64,000 bases of DNA from CAVQBP01 sp963848195 (GTDB lineage: Bacteria; Bacteroidota; Ignavibacteria; Ignavibacteriales; Ignavibacteriaceae): NCBI GenBank assembly GCA_963848195.1, contig CAWKCY010000016.1:697657-761656 (forward strand). The letters are read 5' to 3'. The notes beneath the pieces are model-generated. The model saw only the letters and a list, made by a program, of their open reading frames with translations, was not told where the DNA came from and made no database searches. Positions 8,343 to 17,335 of this stretch are shown piece after piece (the first letter of the stretch is position 1; every line of letters starts with the position of its first letter). The position numbers and the translations under genes are program-made.

Positions 8343-10334
8343 ATGATTATCGGAATAGATGCATCTGCTTCAGGAATTAAATCAACGGGAACTGGGAGAT
8401 ACATAAATTGTCTTTTGGAACAATTGAAGAAATTTGATGAGGAAATAAAGGTCTTTCCGGTTAACGGCAGTAAGGAAGTAAATAATAGTAGTTTAAGCAG
8501 AAAAGATAATAGATTAAAAAGGTATTACTATAGATCTTTCGGCTTAACCAGAGAAATGGAGAAATTAAAAGTTGAATACGGAATATTTCCGAATTATTTT
8601 ATTTCCGGCAGGTTTTCAAAGTCTTCGGCAATAGTAATTCATGACCTTTCTTTTATTACACATCCTCAATTTTATTCAAAACAGTTTGTTTTCTATTATA
8701 AATACATGCTGAAGAAAACACTTCGGCATGATCCTTTGATATTAGCTGTAAGCGAGCATACTAAAGAGAATATAAATAAATATCTGAATATCAAAAAAGA
8801 AAATATCCTTCTTCTCCAGGCATATTCAAATATTAAAATAATATCGAATTATTCTAAAGAACCCCACCTTGCTGATACCCCGTATTTCTTGTATGTAGGT
8901 CATATTGAACCAAGAAAAAATTTACTTTTTTTGATAGAAAATTTTATAAAATGGAAAAATGAAAATAAAGTAAATATTCAGTTAAAAATAATTGGAGAGG
9001 TCTGGATAAAATCAGCGGATATTTCTTATTTATTAGGAAAATACAGAGACCATCCGGATATTATTTTTAAAGGTTATATCAGCGAAGATGAACTTGATTA
9101 TAGTTATAAAAATGCTTCCGGTTTTGTCCATACAAGTCTGGAGGAAGGATTCGGGTTCCCGGTGCTCGAGGCAATGCATTATGGTCTTCCCGTTTTATGT
9201 TCGGAAAATCACGCAGCAAAAGAGATCTCATCCCCTTATTCAATTACTATTAACCCATATAAAGATGAAAGTCTTGTGAGGGGGCTATCCGAACTCTTTG
9301 ATAAAAAATCCTGCAATATAATTCCCCGGGCAGATATAAAATATTCTCCTGAATTGATGAATAGCCAGTTAAGTCTTGTTTTAGATATCCTTCATTCAAG
9401 AGTATACAGCCAGTTTTGTTTCCGTTTTGATAAATCTGAAAATTATGAAGAAGCTATTGAAAAAACCCTTTTATATAGCCATCTATTCAACGGTGGGTTG
9501 CATAAGAAGGACTTGTTTACTTACTTGTTTGATATAAAAATAAATGAAGAACAATTTGAAAAGGCATTATCCGGTCTTATCCTTTCCAATAGAATTTATT
9601 TAAATAACGATAATGTGAGCCTCAATTATCGAAATATCAATATTTATAAAAAAGAGAATAAGGAATTAGGTAAACGTAAGATTACTAAATCACTAAAAAT
9701 AATTAAAATTATCCCCTTTATTTCATGCATATGTTTTAGCGGAGGCACTGCAAACTATGGAATAGAGAATCATAATGATATCGATCTATTTATAATTACA
9801 AAACCCCATTCTCTTTATCTTGTCTATTTGATAATCCATATTTTATCCAAAATATTTAAGCTCCGTAAGCAACTATGTGCAAACTTTTTGATAGACGAAA
9901 CTGCTATGGAGATTAAAGAGCAGCATGATTATTATACCGCACATCAGATTGTTTTCCTTGTCCCATTCAAAAATTCCGGTTTACTTAATTTATTCAGGAA
10001 ATATAATTCCTGGACAAAAGATTTCTTCCCTAATTATGAACAGATCTTTTCAAATCAAATTCCCCCTGAAAAGAAACCGTATAACTTTTATTTATTATTG
10101 AAACCTGTAAATATCTTATTTAAAAATTTTTATAGACTCCTTTATAGAAATTATTTAAAGAAAGATTTCAAGGGCGCGGTTAAACTGGATGATAACTGTA
10201 TTAAGCTTTATACTAATGATCACAGGATAAAAATAATGGAGGCTTTTAACAAAGAATGGAAGGAATATTTGAAAGTTAAAAGGTCAATCATTTATGAACC
10301 GGTCAATTCAGATGCAACCGGAACGTATGCTTAA
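8343..10334 (+). CDS. GT4 glycosyltransferase fused to a winged-helix and nucleotidyltransferase domain
   Basis: Residues 1-~350 form a family-4 glycosyltransferase: the donor-lobe motif YVGHIEPRKNLLFLIENF (~184) and the E-x7-E motif EEGFGFPVLE (~267). After a linker, ~375-440 looks like a winged helix (TLLYSHLFNGGLHKKDL). It is followed by a pol-beta-type nucleotidyltransferase signature FSGGTANYGIENHNDIDLFI (from ~465), with the GG motif and paired acids D-x-D. The C-terminal part is normally a separate ~300-residue protein in other bacteria, so this appears to be a genuine fusion. No signal peptide is seen. A radical SAM gene follows after 18 bp, suggesting an operon. Substrates cannot be read from the sequence. 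Confidence 0.85.
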   Translation: MIIGIDASASGIKSTGTGRYINCLLEQLKKFDEEIKVFPVNGSKEVNNSSLSRKDNRLKRYYYRSFGLTREMEKLKVEYGIFPNYFISGRFSKSSAIVIHDLSFITHPQFYSKQFVFYYKYMLKKTLRHDPLILAVSEHTKENINKYLNIKKENILLLQAYSNIKIISNYSKEPHLADTPYFLYVGHIEPRKNLLFLIENFIKWKNENKVNIQLKIIGEVWIKSADISYLLGKYRDHPDIIFKGYISEDELDYSYKNASGFVHTSLEEGFGFPVLEAMHYGLPVLCSENHAAKEISSPYSITINPYKDESLVRGLSELFDKKSCNIIPRADIKYSPELMNSQLSLVLDILHSRVYSQFCFRFDKSENYEEAIEKTLLYSHLFNGGLHKKDLFTYLFDIKINEEQFEKALSGLILSNRIYLNNDNVSLNYRNINIYKKENKELGKRKITKSLKIIKIIPFISCICFSGGTANYGIENHNDIDLFIITKPHSLYLVYLIIHILSKIFKLRKQLCANFLIDETAMEIKEQHDYYTAHQIVFLVPFKNSGLLNLFRKYNSWTKDFFPNYEQIFSNQIPPEKKPYNFYLLLKPVNILFKNFYRLLYRNYLKKDFKGAVKLDDNCIKLYTNDHRIKIMEAFNKEWKEYLKVKRSIIYEPVNSDATGTYA

Positions 10335-10352
10335 TAAAATTAATTTCTATAG

Positions 10353-11783
10353 ATGAAAATATTATTAGCACAATCATATTTTAGAATTCTCGATCCCAAA
10401 GAACTGGAAAGAAATATGCCCTATCCTCCCCTCGGTTCTTTATATGCCGCTGCATTATTAAAACAATGGGGGCACGAGGTCTTATTTTTTGATTCAATGT
10501 TAAGCAGCAATATTACCGGATTAGAAAAAATGATCAGAGAGTGCAAGCCTGATATATTTATTCTATATGATGACGAATTTAATTATCTGACCAAAATGTG
10601 CCTATCAAATATGCGGGAAGCTGCAATTGGTTTTATTAAAACTGCAAAAGAATTGAATATCCCTTCGATTATCTACAGCTCGGATGCAGCTGATTTCCCT
10701 GATAGCTATCTTAATGCCGGATGTAATGCTGTTATTTATGGCGAAGGAGAAGTTACTTTACATGAAATAATAAATTCTTTTAATACGTTCGGGTTTGAAA
10801 AGATTAAAGATCAAATTAATGGACTGAGATATTTAAAAGACGGAAAGATCTATTCTACTATTAAAAGAAGCTTAATGAGTGATATTGATTCTCTTCTTCC
10901 GGATTATTCTATTACTAATATTGAGGAGTATAAGAACATCTGGCTTAAAAACCATGGGTATTTTTCTATGAATATTTCAACAACACGGGGATGTCCTTAT
11001 AGGTGCAACTGGTGTGCAAAACCTTTATATGGCCAGACTTACAATTCCATTTCACCGGAAAAAGCTGCTTTTCAGGTGAAGTTATTAAAAGAAAAATATG
11101 AAGTTGACCACCTGTGGATTACGGATGATATTTTCGGATTAAAACCGAACTGGATTAAAAGCTTCTCAAATGAACTTCAAAAATTTAATATCAAAGTTCC
11201 TTATAAATGTCTATCAAGACCCGATCTCCTGTTAAGAGGGAATACAATACAGAATTTAAAAGAATCCGGATGCAGTACAATATGGATAGGTGCCGAATCT
11301 GGAAGTCAAAAGATACTGGATGCAATGGATAAAGGAACTTCTGTCCAACAAATTTATGAAGCTGCCGAAAAGACGCATGATGCTGGAATGGAGATTGCCT
11401 TCTTTATTCAGTTCGGGTATTTGAATGAAAACTGGAACGATATAAATTTAACCAGGAAAATGATTAGAGACTGCATCCCAGATGATATCGGAATCTCTGT
11501 ATCATATCCTCTTCCAGGTACAAAGTTTTATGATATGGTGAAATCAGAATTGAAAGAAAAAAAGAACTGGACTGATTCGGATGACCTGGATATGATGTTC
11601 AGCGGAACTTTTCCAAAATCTTTTTATAAGTTACTTCACCGTTTTGTCCATGCTGAGTACAGAATAGTCAAAACAATTAAAAGAATGGAATGGAATAAAA
11701 TCCCGAATTTTTTATGGAATGTTTTCAAATATTTAGATTTGAAACTGAAATTAGCAATATACCTCAAAACGCATAATGCATAG
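10353..11783 (+). CDS. B12-binding-domain radical SAM protein
   Basis: The N-terminal Rossmann-like half (PYPPLGSLYAAALL, then VIYGEGE) is the cobalamin-binding domain of the B12-dependent radical SAM class, without an obvious DxHxxG cobalamin-ligand motif. The radical SAM core has the [4Fe-4S] cysteines C214, C218 and C221 in TTRGCPYRCNWCAK, followed by WITDDIFGL and GAESGSQKILDAM, both typical. Members methylate unactivated carbons or rearrange carbon skeletons; the substrate here is unknown. It lies 18 bp after the glycosyltransferase-nucleotidyltransferase fusion and converges on an amidohydrolase/methyltransferase pair. Confidence 0.9.
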   Translation: MKILLAQSYFRILDPKELERNMPYPPLGSLYAAALLKQWGHEVLFFDSMLSSNITGLEKMIRECKPDIFILYDDEFNYLTKMCLSNMREAAIGFIKTAKELNIPSIIYSSDAADFPDSYLNAGCNAVIYGEGEVTLHEIINSFNTFGFEKIKDQINGLRYLKDGKIYSTIKRSLMSDIDSLLPDYSITNIEEYKNIWLKNHGYFSMNISTTRGCPYRCNWCAKPLYGQTYNSISPEKAAFQVKLLKEKYEVDHLWITDDIFGLKPNWIKSFSNELQKFNIKVPYKCLSRPDLLLRGNTIQNLKESGCSTIWIGAESGSQKILDAMDKGTSVQQIYEAAEKTHDAGMEIAFFIQFGYLNENWNDINLTRKMIRDCIPDDIGISVSYPLPGTKFYDMVKSELKEKKNWTDSDDLDMMFSGTFPKSFYKLLHRFVHAEYRIVKTIKRMEWNKIPNFLWNVFKYLDLKLKLAIYLKTHNA

Positions 11784-11791
11784 CGCATTAT
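11773..11791. terminator. Short hairpin across the radical SAM stop codon
   Basis: ATAATGC and GCATTAT pair over a five-base loop that contains the start of the TAG stop codon. A short T-rich run follows (TCTGTCCCTCTTTTG). It is a possible terminator between the convergent gene pairs; the tract is not a clean T-run, so the call is weak. Confidence 0.3.
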
Positions 11792-11904
11792 CTGTCCCTC
11801 TTTTGCTGCACATCGCAATTTTTAATCAAATTCTCTCCAACATTCTGGTTATCTAATGGCCATCTCCACGTCCATTATAAAAAATAAACTCTTTTTCCCT
11901 AGCC

Positions 11905-13062
11905 CTATATTTCAAATGGGAATTGAATATGAGGATTATATTTATGAATTGAACTGACAAGTTCTTTAATATTTCCTAAAATGTATTTTCTTTTACCCGA
12001 AATAATTATTTGCGAAAACAGCCTTAATTCATTAACTGAAAAATTTAATTGATCTTTTATCTTTTCATCAAAATAAATTACTTCACCTCTCTTTATTATC
12101 ATTATAATGTCTTCCGGCCTTATTGAAAAAAAAGAATCCCATATATCGACGAATTTATTTTCCACAAGGACAAGATCTGCAGTATTGTTCTCTTTTATTT
12201 TCCCAATATATTTAAGATTCCAAACCTCTGCCGGTATGCTCGTTAATGAATCATATAAACTTTTATCGCTAAACATGTTTAAGTCCCTCGCAAAACGAAG
12301 ATGATCCCATATATTACCCCCGGCACTGACTGCCGAATCTGTTCCAAATACTATTTTTGTTTGCTCTTTAAACTTATCAATATCAGCGGTCTTATTGAAT
12401 AAAAAATAATTTGAAACAGGACACCAGACAATTGCATCCAGGTATTTTAAATCATCTATAGTTAAAGCAATTGCATGAATCCCGATGATTTTTTTCTTAA
12501 AGAAATTCCATCTAATTAAAGTTTCAATTTCATTCCTAGATTCTTCATCATTCCCTTCGCCAATGTGGATGACAATAGGATTTAAATCAGGTAAATTTAT
12601 TCTTAATTTCCAGTATTTACCGAGCTTAACTGAATGAATTATTTTTCCACCTGTGTAAACATCAATGAGTTCATTTTTATAATCCTTTGGAATTTTACCA
12701 TGATGAAAGACTGTGGTTACACCTGAGAGAAGGTTCTTATAAATGCCCCATTCGAACCTGAGTTGCTCAGGGATTTCCAAAATTGATTCAATCAGTTCTT
12801 TATTAAATTTATGAATATCATCCCCCCAGTCGATATAATTTCTATAAATTCTGTTACCAAGAGGAGCAAAAAGGTTAAATTCAAGATGGTCATGCGAATT
12901 AATTAAACCCGGAAAGGCAAGTGCGTTTTCAAAATTTATTACTTTGTCATACGTTAACGTAATCTGATTTCCGCCGCAGACTTCTCGAATATAAGATTTA
13001 TTTATTATTATCGAATTTATTTCCTGATCATTACCCGCTATATGTAAATTATTAAGGATCAT
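11905..13062 (-). CDS. Amidohydrolase-family metal-dependent hydrolase
   Basis: TIM-barrel amidohydrolase of the chlorohydrolase/SsnA/deaminase-like branch. The first metal site is HxH in GLINSHDHLEFN; a later His lies in GIHAIAL, and the catalytic Asp in VFGTDSAVSAGG. The C-terminal NTADLVLVE segment is the usual return of the beta-sandwich subdomain. Family members hydrolyse or deaminate ring C-N bonds. The start overlaps the stop of the methyltransferase by 4 bp (ATGA), showing translational coupling. The substrate is unknown; the neighbourhood suggests a small biosynthetic or modification pathway. Confidence 0.82.
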   Translation of the reverse strand: MILNNLHIAGNDQEINSIIINKSYIREVCGGNQITLTYDKVINFENALAFPGLINSHDHLEFNLFAPLGNRIYRNYIDWGDDIHKFNKELIESILEIPEQLRFEWGIYKNLLSGVTTVFHHGKIPKDYKNELIDVYTGGKIIHSVKLGKYWKLRINLPDLNPIVIHIGEGNDEESRNEIETLIRWNFFKKKIIGIHAIALTIDDLKYLDAIVWCPVSNYFLFNKTADIDKFKEQTKIVFGTDSAVSAGGNIWDHLRFARDLNMFSDKSLYDSLTSIPAEVWNLKYIGKIKENNTADLVLVENKFVDIWDSFFSIRPEDIIMIIKRGEVIYFDEKIKDQLNFSVNELRLFSQIIISGKRKYILGNIKELVSSIHKYNPHIQFPFEI

Positions 13063-13796
13063 TTTCTCAAATGAAGTGAGTATATCATAGGGATGTTTTT
13101 AAATTTTTCATAAGTGTCTAATGCATTCTTTTTAAGATAAAATTCTTTTACATCCTCATCAATAGTTTTTTCATTTTTATGTAGGAGACTATATCCCATA
13201 GATATAAACAACTCTTCTAATTTTTGAACAATATGGACATAGTTTTTAATTGTAATTGTTTTTCCATATTTATTGAAAGTTCTCTTTGCCCCTTTTTGAA
13301 GCGCTTCAGGATGAAAATCGGAAATATATATTTCACCCCTTTTTTTCAAAAGCATATCCCACTCCTTTGCAAGATTCTCTACCTCTTGAATATGTGCAAT
13401 AACCAGCGTAGAAATAATAACATCTATGGATTCCTTTTTAAGAAAATCGAGCCGGTTATTTTCAATTATATATGTTTCGGCTTTCGGGAATTTCATTTTT
13501 AACTTTTGAACCATAGAATCCGAAATATCGCACCCTATAATTTTTAACGGGTTTTCTTTCAATAATTCATTCCAGTTTCTACCGGTACCGCAGCCGAAAT
13601 CCAATACTATTTTTTCATGCAAATGAGACCTGGATAAAAATTCTTTGAAAAGAATCCTATCAAAATGGAGCATCAGATTTCCATTTTCATTCTCATAATC
13701 TTCAGCCCATTCTTTGTAAGCAGCTAATGGATCCCATTCCTCATTATTTTTAAGCAGATTCAACAGAAAATTTTTTATTTTATCTGAAATAGTCAT
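13059..13796 (-). CDS. Class I SAM-dependent methyltransferase
   Basis: The SAM-binding motif I is clear: VLDFGCGTGRNW (~80-91), followed by IIGCDISDSM (motif II) and the ISTLVIAHI/YISDFHPE segments of Methyltransf_11-type enzymes. Soluble, no signal peptide. It is the first gene of a two-gene minus-strand operon, overlapping the amidohydrolase by 4 bp. The methyl acceptor is not predictable. Confidence 0.85.
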   Translation of the reverse strand: MTISDKIKNFLLNLLKNNEEWDPLAAYKEWAEDYENENGNLMLHFDRILFKEFLSRSHLHEKIVLDFGCGTGRNWNELLKENPLKIIGCDISDSMVQKLKMKFPKAETYIIENNRLDFLKKESIDVIISTLVIAHIQEVENLAKEWDMLLKKRGEIYISDFHPEALQKGAKRTFNKYGKTITIKNYVHIVQKLEELFISMGYSLLHKNEKTIDEDVKEFYLKKNALDTYEKFKNIPMIYSLHLRK

Positions 13797-13959
13797 ATTA
13801 AAATAGTGTAAGGATTGTATAAAATGTGAGTTTTATATAATATTTGAAATTTCAACAAATGAGATGACTTTACTGGATAAAATGAATTGAGAACAGACTT
13901 TCTTTCAAATGTAACTATTTATTATATTTATCCGCTTAAGATAAATAAATATAGGTTTT

Positions 13960-15969
13960 ATGTACGAAACAATAAATAAAATAAAGAAGTATTGCAACAG
14001 TCTAACGGAATATTCTAGATATAAGACCAGGGAAGTAAATGTTGGTGGAATTCCATGCGGCGGTAATAATCCCATAAGGATTCAATCGATGACAATAACC
14101 GATACTATGGATACTAAAGCAACGGTTGAGCAGACTATCCGGATGGTTGAATCAGGATGTGATTATGTACGTATTACCGCACCAAGCAAGCTTGAAGCTC
14201 AGAATCTAGAAAATATAAAAAAAGAATTAAGGAGCAAAGGATATACCGTTCCTTTGATTGCCGATATTCACTTTACCCCCAACGCTGCTGAAATAGCCGC
14301 ACGAATTGTTGAAAAAGTAAGGGTTAATCCGGGCAATTATGCCGACCGAAAAAAATTCCAGATATTGGAATATAATGATGATACATATTTATCCGAACTC
14401 AGCAGAATAAGAGAGAAATTTAAACCTCTAGTAAAGGTATGCAAAGAATACGGTACGGCAATGAGGATTGGAACTAACCATGGCTCTCTTTCAGATAGAA
14501 TCATGAGCCGGTACGGTGATACTCCATTAGGAATGGTTGAATCTGCATTAGAGTTTGTAAGAATTTGCGAAGACCTGAATTATTATGATATCATCCTTTC
14601 TATGAAAGCAAGTAACCCGCAGGTAATGGTTCAAGCTTACAGGCTTCTGATAAATAAAATGGAGGAAGAAGGAATGAATTATCCGCTTCATCTTGGTGTT
14701 ACCGAAGCCGGAGGTGGTGAAGACGGTAGAATAAAATCAGCATTGGGAATAGGAACTTTACTGGAAGATGGACTTGGTGATACGGTAAGGGTTTCATTAA
14801 CCGAAGATCCGGAATATGAAGCACCTGTGGCTATCCGCCTCGTTAAACGATATAAAGGTAGAGAAAATCATCAGCCCATAAAACCGGTTGAAGAACCTAT
14901 TTTTAATCCTTTTGAATATGAAAAAAGACATTCGTTTCATGTTTCATTTATAGGTGGAAACAACGTTCCTCAGGTGATTTCTGATTTTAGTACATATGAT
15001 ATCTCAGTTCCGGATGATCTTGCCGGTATAGGTTATTTCTATAATGCCGAAACTGATAAATGGAACTTGAGTGATAACGCACCCGATATTATATATCTCG
15101 GCGAAAAAGATATCCCTTTCGATATCCCGAATGGACTTCATGCTGTTTACGATTATAGGTTCTGGCAGAGGTTTGAAAATAAATCTAACCGTTTTCCATT
15201 ATTTTCGGTCTCCGATTATATGGGCAATGGCTATAAATCAAATAAAGTTAATTTTGTAAGTTTTGATATAAATGAATTATCGAATGAATTTATAAGCAAA
15301 GCAAAAAGTGACTTAACTGTTGTTTTAATTCTTGAAACCAATAACCTTCATGGAATGGCTGAGCAGAGACGGGCATTTTTTGATTTAATAAAACATGATG
15401 TTAAAAATCCCGTAATTATCAAAAGAAGTTATTCCGGAATTTGCCTGGAAGACCTTCGTTTATTTGCCTCAACCGATATCGGATCATTATTAATTGATGG
15501 TTTTGGAGATGGAGTTTGGGCTCGTGTAGAGAATATTACAAAAGAATACAACAACAGCGATTCAAATATTTTGATTAGAGATTTTGTATCAAAAAGTGAG
15601 ACTAAAGAGAAAATAATAAACCGGATATTATTCGGAATATTACAAGCCGCAAGGGTAAGAATTTCAAAAACTGAATATATTGCTTGCCCTTCCTGCGGAA
15701 GAACATTATTCGATCTTCAGGAAACAACCGAAATGATTAGAAAAAGAACAGAGCATTTAAAAGGAGTAAAAATTGCTATTATGGGATGTATTGTCAATGG
15801 TCCGGGCGAAATGGCAGACGCTGATTATGGATATGTCGGTTCTGGTGTGGGGAAAATCACTTTATATAAGGAAAAGGATATTGTAAAAAGAAATATACCT
15901 GCAAAAAATGCTGTAGATGCATTAATTAATTTAATAAAGGAAGATGGTAGCTGGATAGAACCAAATTAA
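13960..15969 (+). CDS. ispG: 4-hydroxy-3-methylbut-2-en-1-yl diphosphate synthase IspG (GcpE), long form
   Basis: Penultimate step of the MEP isoprenoid pathway, converting MEcPP to HMBPP with a [4Fe-4S] cluster. The N-terminal TIM barrel begins with GGNNPIRIQSMT. The C-terminal reductase-like domain carries cluster ligands C576, C579 (ACPSCGRT) and C610, with E617 in GCIVNGPGE. At 669 residues it is much longer than the ~370-residue E. coli form. The extra ~250 residues between the barrel and the cluster domain are the insert known from plants, Chlamydiae and Bacteroidota/Chlorobiota. A 163 bp gap separates it from the divergent methyltransferase gene. Confidence 0.96.
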   Translation: MYETINKIKKYCNSLTEYSRYKTREVNVGGIPCGGNNPIRIQSMTITDTMDTKATVEQTIRMVESGCDYVRITAPSKLEAQNLENIKKELRSKGYTVPLIADIHFTPNAAEIAARIVEKVRVNPGNYADRKKFQILEYNDDTYLSELSRIREKFKPLVKVCKEYGTAMRIGTNHGSLSDRIMSRYGDTPLGMVESALEFVRICEDLNYYDIILSMKASNPQVMVQAYRLLINKMEEEGMNYPLHLGVTEAGGGEDGRIKSALGIGTLLEDGLGDTVRVSLTEDPEYEAPVAIRLVKRYKGRENHQPIKPVEEPIFNPFEYEKRHSFHVSFIGGNNVPQVISDFSTYDISVPDDLAGIGYFYNAETDKWNLSDNAPDIIYLGEKDIPFDIPNGLHAVYDYRFWQRFENKSNRFPLFSVSDYMGNGYKSNKVNFVSFDINELSNEFISKAKSDLTVVLILETNNLHGMAEQRRAFFDLIKHDVKNPVIIKRSYSGICLEDLRLFASTDIGSLLIDGFGDGVWARVENITKEYNNSDSNILIRDFVSKSETKEKIINRILFGILQAARVRISKTEYIACPSCGRTLFDLQETTEMIRKRTEHLKGVKIAIMGCIVNGPGEMADADYGYVGSGVGKITLYKEKDIVKRNIPAKNAVDALINLIKEDGSWIEPN

Positions 15970-16114
15970 TTTTTTTTAATCTTTATAAATTGTAAGGAAA
16001 AACGCTTCTTTTAAAAAGCATGTATGTGTTATTCATTTGTTTGTTAGATGATTAAAGTCTATATTTGTAAACTTAAACATGATTGAAAAAATTTTTGTAA
16101 AGTTAAAATATTTG

Positions 16115-16201
16115 AGGCTTGTATTTGGTTCCTCTGAGAACCGTTACAAATAGCTATAAAATTAGAAATGCACCCCGATTAAATCGGGGTGCATTTTTTT
16201 T
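16115..16201 (+). promoter_or_regulatory. Structured leader of the Nif3-like gene, possible attenuator
   Basis: Two hairpins lie in tandem directly before the next gene. The first pairs TATTTG-GTTC with GAAC-CGTTA-CAAATA (16122-16152). The second is the perfect terminator hairpin annotated separately. The T-run ends only 3 nt before the ATG, so no separate promoter or leader fits between them. The arrangement suggests a conditional terminator or a short upstream RNA; no known riboswitch fold was recognised. Confidence 0.4.
16168..16201 (+). terminator. Strong intrinsic terminator
   Basis: ATGCACCCCGATT pairs perfectly with AATCGGGGTGCAT, followed by a run of eight Ts. This is the clearest rho-independent terminator in the window. 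It lies 199 bp after the ispG stop and directly before the Nif3-like start codon, so it either ends ispG transcription or attenuates the next gene. Confidence 0.9.
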
Positions 16202-16204
16202 GAT

Positions 16205-17335
16205 ATGAAATGCAGCGAGATTATTAAAAATTTGGAAGATTGGGCACCTAAAGAAATTGCCTGGCAGAAGGATAACGTGGGTTTACAAGTCGGTTCGGCA
16301 GATCGGGAAATAAATAATATTTTACTTTGTCTTGAGTTGACTCCCCTGGTTATTGATGAAGCGGTTAATAATAATTGTAATTTAATTATTTCTCATCACC
16401 CCCTCCTTTTTCATCCCCTTAAAAAAATTGATTTATCAAGTGATAAGAATTCAAAGCTTTTGGAAAAGTTAATAAAAAAAGATATTAACCTTTATTCTGA
16501 ACATACTAATCTAGATTTTACAAAAGACGGTGTGAGTTTCGAACTTGCCAAAACTTTAGGATTAAAAAATATTTCTTTTCTTGTTCCTATGGACTCCAAT
16601 CAATATAAATTAGTTGTTTTTGTCCCTAAATCTCATTTACATGAAATTTCAGATGCAGTCTTTCAAGCCGGTGGCGGAATAATCGGAAATTATAGCAATT
16701 GCAGCTTTATGATAAAAGGAGAAGGCACATTTAAAGGTTCAATTGATTCAACTCCTTTTGACGGAGAAAAACAAATCAACGAGTCCGTTGAAGAATTTAG
16801 ATTGGAAATCATTATTAATGCATGGAACTTAAATCCTATAATTAAAGTTATTAAAGAGAGACATCCTTATGAAGAGCCGGCATATGATATCTATCCCTTG
16901 AAAAATGTGAATATTAATTATGGTGCAGGAGCAACGGGCGAATTTGAGAACGATTTATCACAGGATGAATTTTTATCATTGGTCTCGCAAAAATTAAATA
17001 TTGAAATATTTAAATACGCAAATGGGAAGAATAATAGAATAAAAAAAATCGCCCTCTGCGGAGGTGCTGGAGCAGAATATATTCAACACGCTGTTAGAGC
17101 AGGTGCCGATGCATATATAACTGCCGATATAAAATATCATAATTTCCATGATGCAGAGGGAGAAATATTATTAATTGATGCCGGACATTATGAGACTGAA
17201 ATTCACTGTCTGAATGAAGTGGAAAGAAGGCTGACATCTTTTCTCAATATTAAAACGGATACTAAGATTTTTAAATTTACTAAAACAACTAACCCTATTA
17301 TTTTCTATAACAATTTAGGAGCGAGCAGAAATTGA
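16205..17335 (+). CDS. Nif3-like dinuclear metal center protein (YbgI/GTP cyclohydrolase I type 2 family)
   Basis: Universal NIF3 fold. The N-terminus matches the family (LEDWAPKEIAWQKDNVGLQVG), supporting the ATG even though it abuts a terminator. Metal-site residues are visible: H64-H65 in IISHHPLL, D in HTNLDF, and the C-terminal HNFHDAEGE and GHYETE segments. The middle (~125-235) is the PII-like insert found in the long ~370-residue class. Biochemical role is unsettled; the database name GTP cyclohydrolase I type 2 is not well supported for most members. The stop overlaps the TTG start of the next gene. Confidence 0.88.
   Translation: MKCSEIIKNLEDWAPKEIAWQKDNVGLQVGSADREINNILLCLELTPLVIDEAVNNNCNLIISHHPLLFHPLKKIDLSSDKNSKLLEKLIKKDINLYSEHTNLDFTKDGVSFELAKTLGLKNISFLVPMDSNQYKLVVFVPKSHLHEISDAVFQAGGGIIGNYSNCSFMIKGEGTFKGSIDSTPFDGEKQINESVEEFRLEIIINAWNLNPIIKVIKERHPYEEPAYDIYPLKNVNINYGAGATGEFENDLSQDEFLSLVSQKLNIEIFKYANGKNNRIKKIALCGGAGAEYIQHAVRAGADAYITADIKYHNFHDAEGEILLIDAGHYETEIHCLNEVERRLTSFLNIKTDTKIFKFTKTTNPIIFYNNLGASRN

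Noticed and set aside
13805..13829. TAAGGATTGTATAAAATGTG upstream of the methyltransferase as a fourth copy of the kinase-linked motif
   Set aside because: It lacks the second TTTAC half and the flanking TGACA/ATGAC elements; the likeness comes from a short promoter-like string.
16115..16160. GGTTC-containing hairpin before the Nif3-like gene as a tRNA or tRNA relic
   Set aside because: No acceptor, D or anticodon arm can be drawn and no CCA or conserved T-loop sequence follows.
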